Assembly (NCBI RefSeq): GCF_002140975.2
Contig: NZ_CP147247.1
Location: 2,330,501 to 2,394,500, forward strand
Direction of reading: 5' to 3'
Origin: Enterococcus sp. 9E7_DIV0242
GTDB taxonomy: Bacteria; Bacillota; Bacilli; Lactobacillales; Enterococcaceae
DNA length: 64,000 bases
Position 1 is the first letter of the stretch. Every line of letters begins with the position of its first letter. Under the pieces are notes generated by a model. It saw only the letters and a list, made by a program, of their open reading frames with translations. It did no database searches and was not told where the DNA came from. Both the position numbers and the translations under genes were made by a program. Below, piece by piece: positions 63,342-64,000 of the stretch.

Positions 63342-64000
63342 ATGAATACAATCAAGATAACAACCGTCGATACACTCTCATTTTACAACAAGTGTGTTCA
63401 AGGAAACAGCAATGAAGATGGGTATCGCTACGAATTAATGAAGCCGCTGGAAAAAATGTGGCAGTATTTGAATGCACCAATGACACCAAAAACTCCAGGC
63501 GGCTATGATGTGGTGATGGCCTCAGAAATGCTAGGCATCTGGACACCACGAAAAGATGTACGGCTCATTGAAGCCCAGATCGATCCATTGAAGCAAACAG
63601 GAATTTTCGAGGAATGCACGAATGTACTCACCACAGGGATTCAGCGTTTCAGTGAAATTGGCTATCCTATTCCTGTTGAAGAATTTACCTTAGCTATTTT
63701 GTTGGGCGATCCGGAAAACAAGATACTCATGGCTAGTGAAGGCTATAGCGGCTTTGGCGGCATTCCCGGCTACATGCTACTACTTGTCTTTCCTACTGCT
63801 TTCAACAAGACACGATTGAAATCTGCTTTGGCTCACGAGTTCAATCACAATATTCGCTTTACCTACGAGCCGTTTAATCATGGTGATGTAAGCGTAGAAG
63901 ACTATTTGGTCATTGAAGGCTTGGCTGAGGTCTTTGCGGAGCAGCTTTACGGTATTGAGCAGCGAGGCCCCTGGGTTCAGGACTATGATGAGGAAGAGAT
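63342..64000 (+). CDS. DUF2268 predicted zinc protease (3' end outside the window)
   Basis: The first 219 residues of a cytoplasmic protein with a gluzincin-type motif: HEFNH in SALAHEFNHNIRF, with the third ligand probably Glu in YLVIEGLAEVFAEQLYG. This is the DUF2268 (YjaZ-like) layout; the family is thought to be Zn-dependent proteases of unknown substrate. AGGAGG lies 7-8 bases before the ATG. No signal peptide. Confidence 0.85.
   Translation, partial: MNTIKITTVDTLSFYNKCVQGNSNEDGYRYELMKPLEKMWQYLNAPMTPKTPGGYDVVMASEMLGIWTPRKDVRLIEAQIDPLKQTGIFEECTNVLTTGIQRFSEIGYPIPVEEFTLAILLGDPENKILMASEGYSGFGGIPGYMLLLVFPTAFNKTRLKSALAHEFNHNIRFTYEPFNHGDVSVEDYLVIEGLAEVFAEQLYGIEQRGPWVQDYDEEE

Noticed and set aside
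1..64000. CRISPR arrays, tRNA or rRNA genes
   Set aside because: No regular short spaced repeats and no cloverleaf or rRNA-like sequence noticed on either strand; a tRNA scan program would settle this.

Overview
The window is a low-GC Gram-positive chromosome segment, most likely from an Enterococcus or a close relative in the Lactobacillales. The basis is AGGAGG-type ribosome sites, many GTG/TTG starts, the coaA-guaA neighbourhood, a PTS/6-phospho-beta-glucosidase locus, a complete nucleoside uptake and salvage locus, and a Fur-type siderophore-uptake locus. I cannot name the species from sequence alone.

Layout. 1-10.6 kb: the start of a nucleotide-sugar dehydrogenase, gpmA, a CAP-domain surface protein broken by a one-base slip in an A-tract, a beta-glucoside PTS permease and 6-phospho-beta-glucosidase with a GntR regulator, and an iron alcohol dehydrogenase. 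10.6-14.7 kb: a divergent ferric-siderophore ABC system with two Fur-box-like palindromes. 14.8-29.3 kb: nucleoside phosphorylases, phosphopentomutase, a nucleoside ABC importer, cytidine deaminase, deoxyribose-phosphate aldolase, pyrimidine phosphorylase, a LacI regulator with two matching candidate operators, adenosine deaminase and a PhzF-family protein. Together they import nucleosides and convert them to bases and central-metabolism sugars. 29.4-40.9 kb: two lipoproteins (one a GH3 glycosidase), a TraX-like protein, a foldback repeat, an IS110-family element with a candidate bridge RNA, a methyltransferase, an SGNH hydrolase, coaA and guaA.

40,867-52,837 is an AT-rich integrative mobilizable element of about 12 kb, inserted at the 3' end of guaA. 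A 12-bp repeat of the guaA end bounds it and a 20-bp arm-like repeat lies just inside each end. It carries a tyrosine integrase, a DUF3173 protein, a MobT/Rep_trans relaxase with a hairpin-rich candidate oriT, a serine recombinase, an Rgg-like regulator facing an 18-residue hydrophobic peptide gene, and a divergent radical-SAM / ABC-exporter cargo module.

53-60.5 kb is a second AT-rich accessory block holding what I think is the most interesting system: a ribosomally made, radical-SAM-modified peptide (RiPP) operon. It has two 44-residue precursors with related Cys-x3-Cys ... Cys-x3-Cys cores, a radical SAM/SPASM maturase, an ABC exporter and a 59-residue DUF6440-like protein, closed by a strong terminator. 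An IS21-family element sits between the precursors and an upstream 160-residue gene. Removing it at a 4-bp candidate target duplication restores that gene's stop codon 75 bp before the first precursor, so the gene was probably first in the operon. After 61 kb the sequence returns to higher-GC chromosomal genes: two convergent regulators with GyrI-like ligand domains and the start of a DUF2268 zinc protease.
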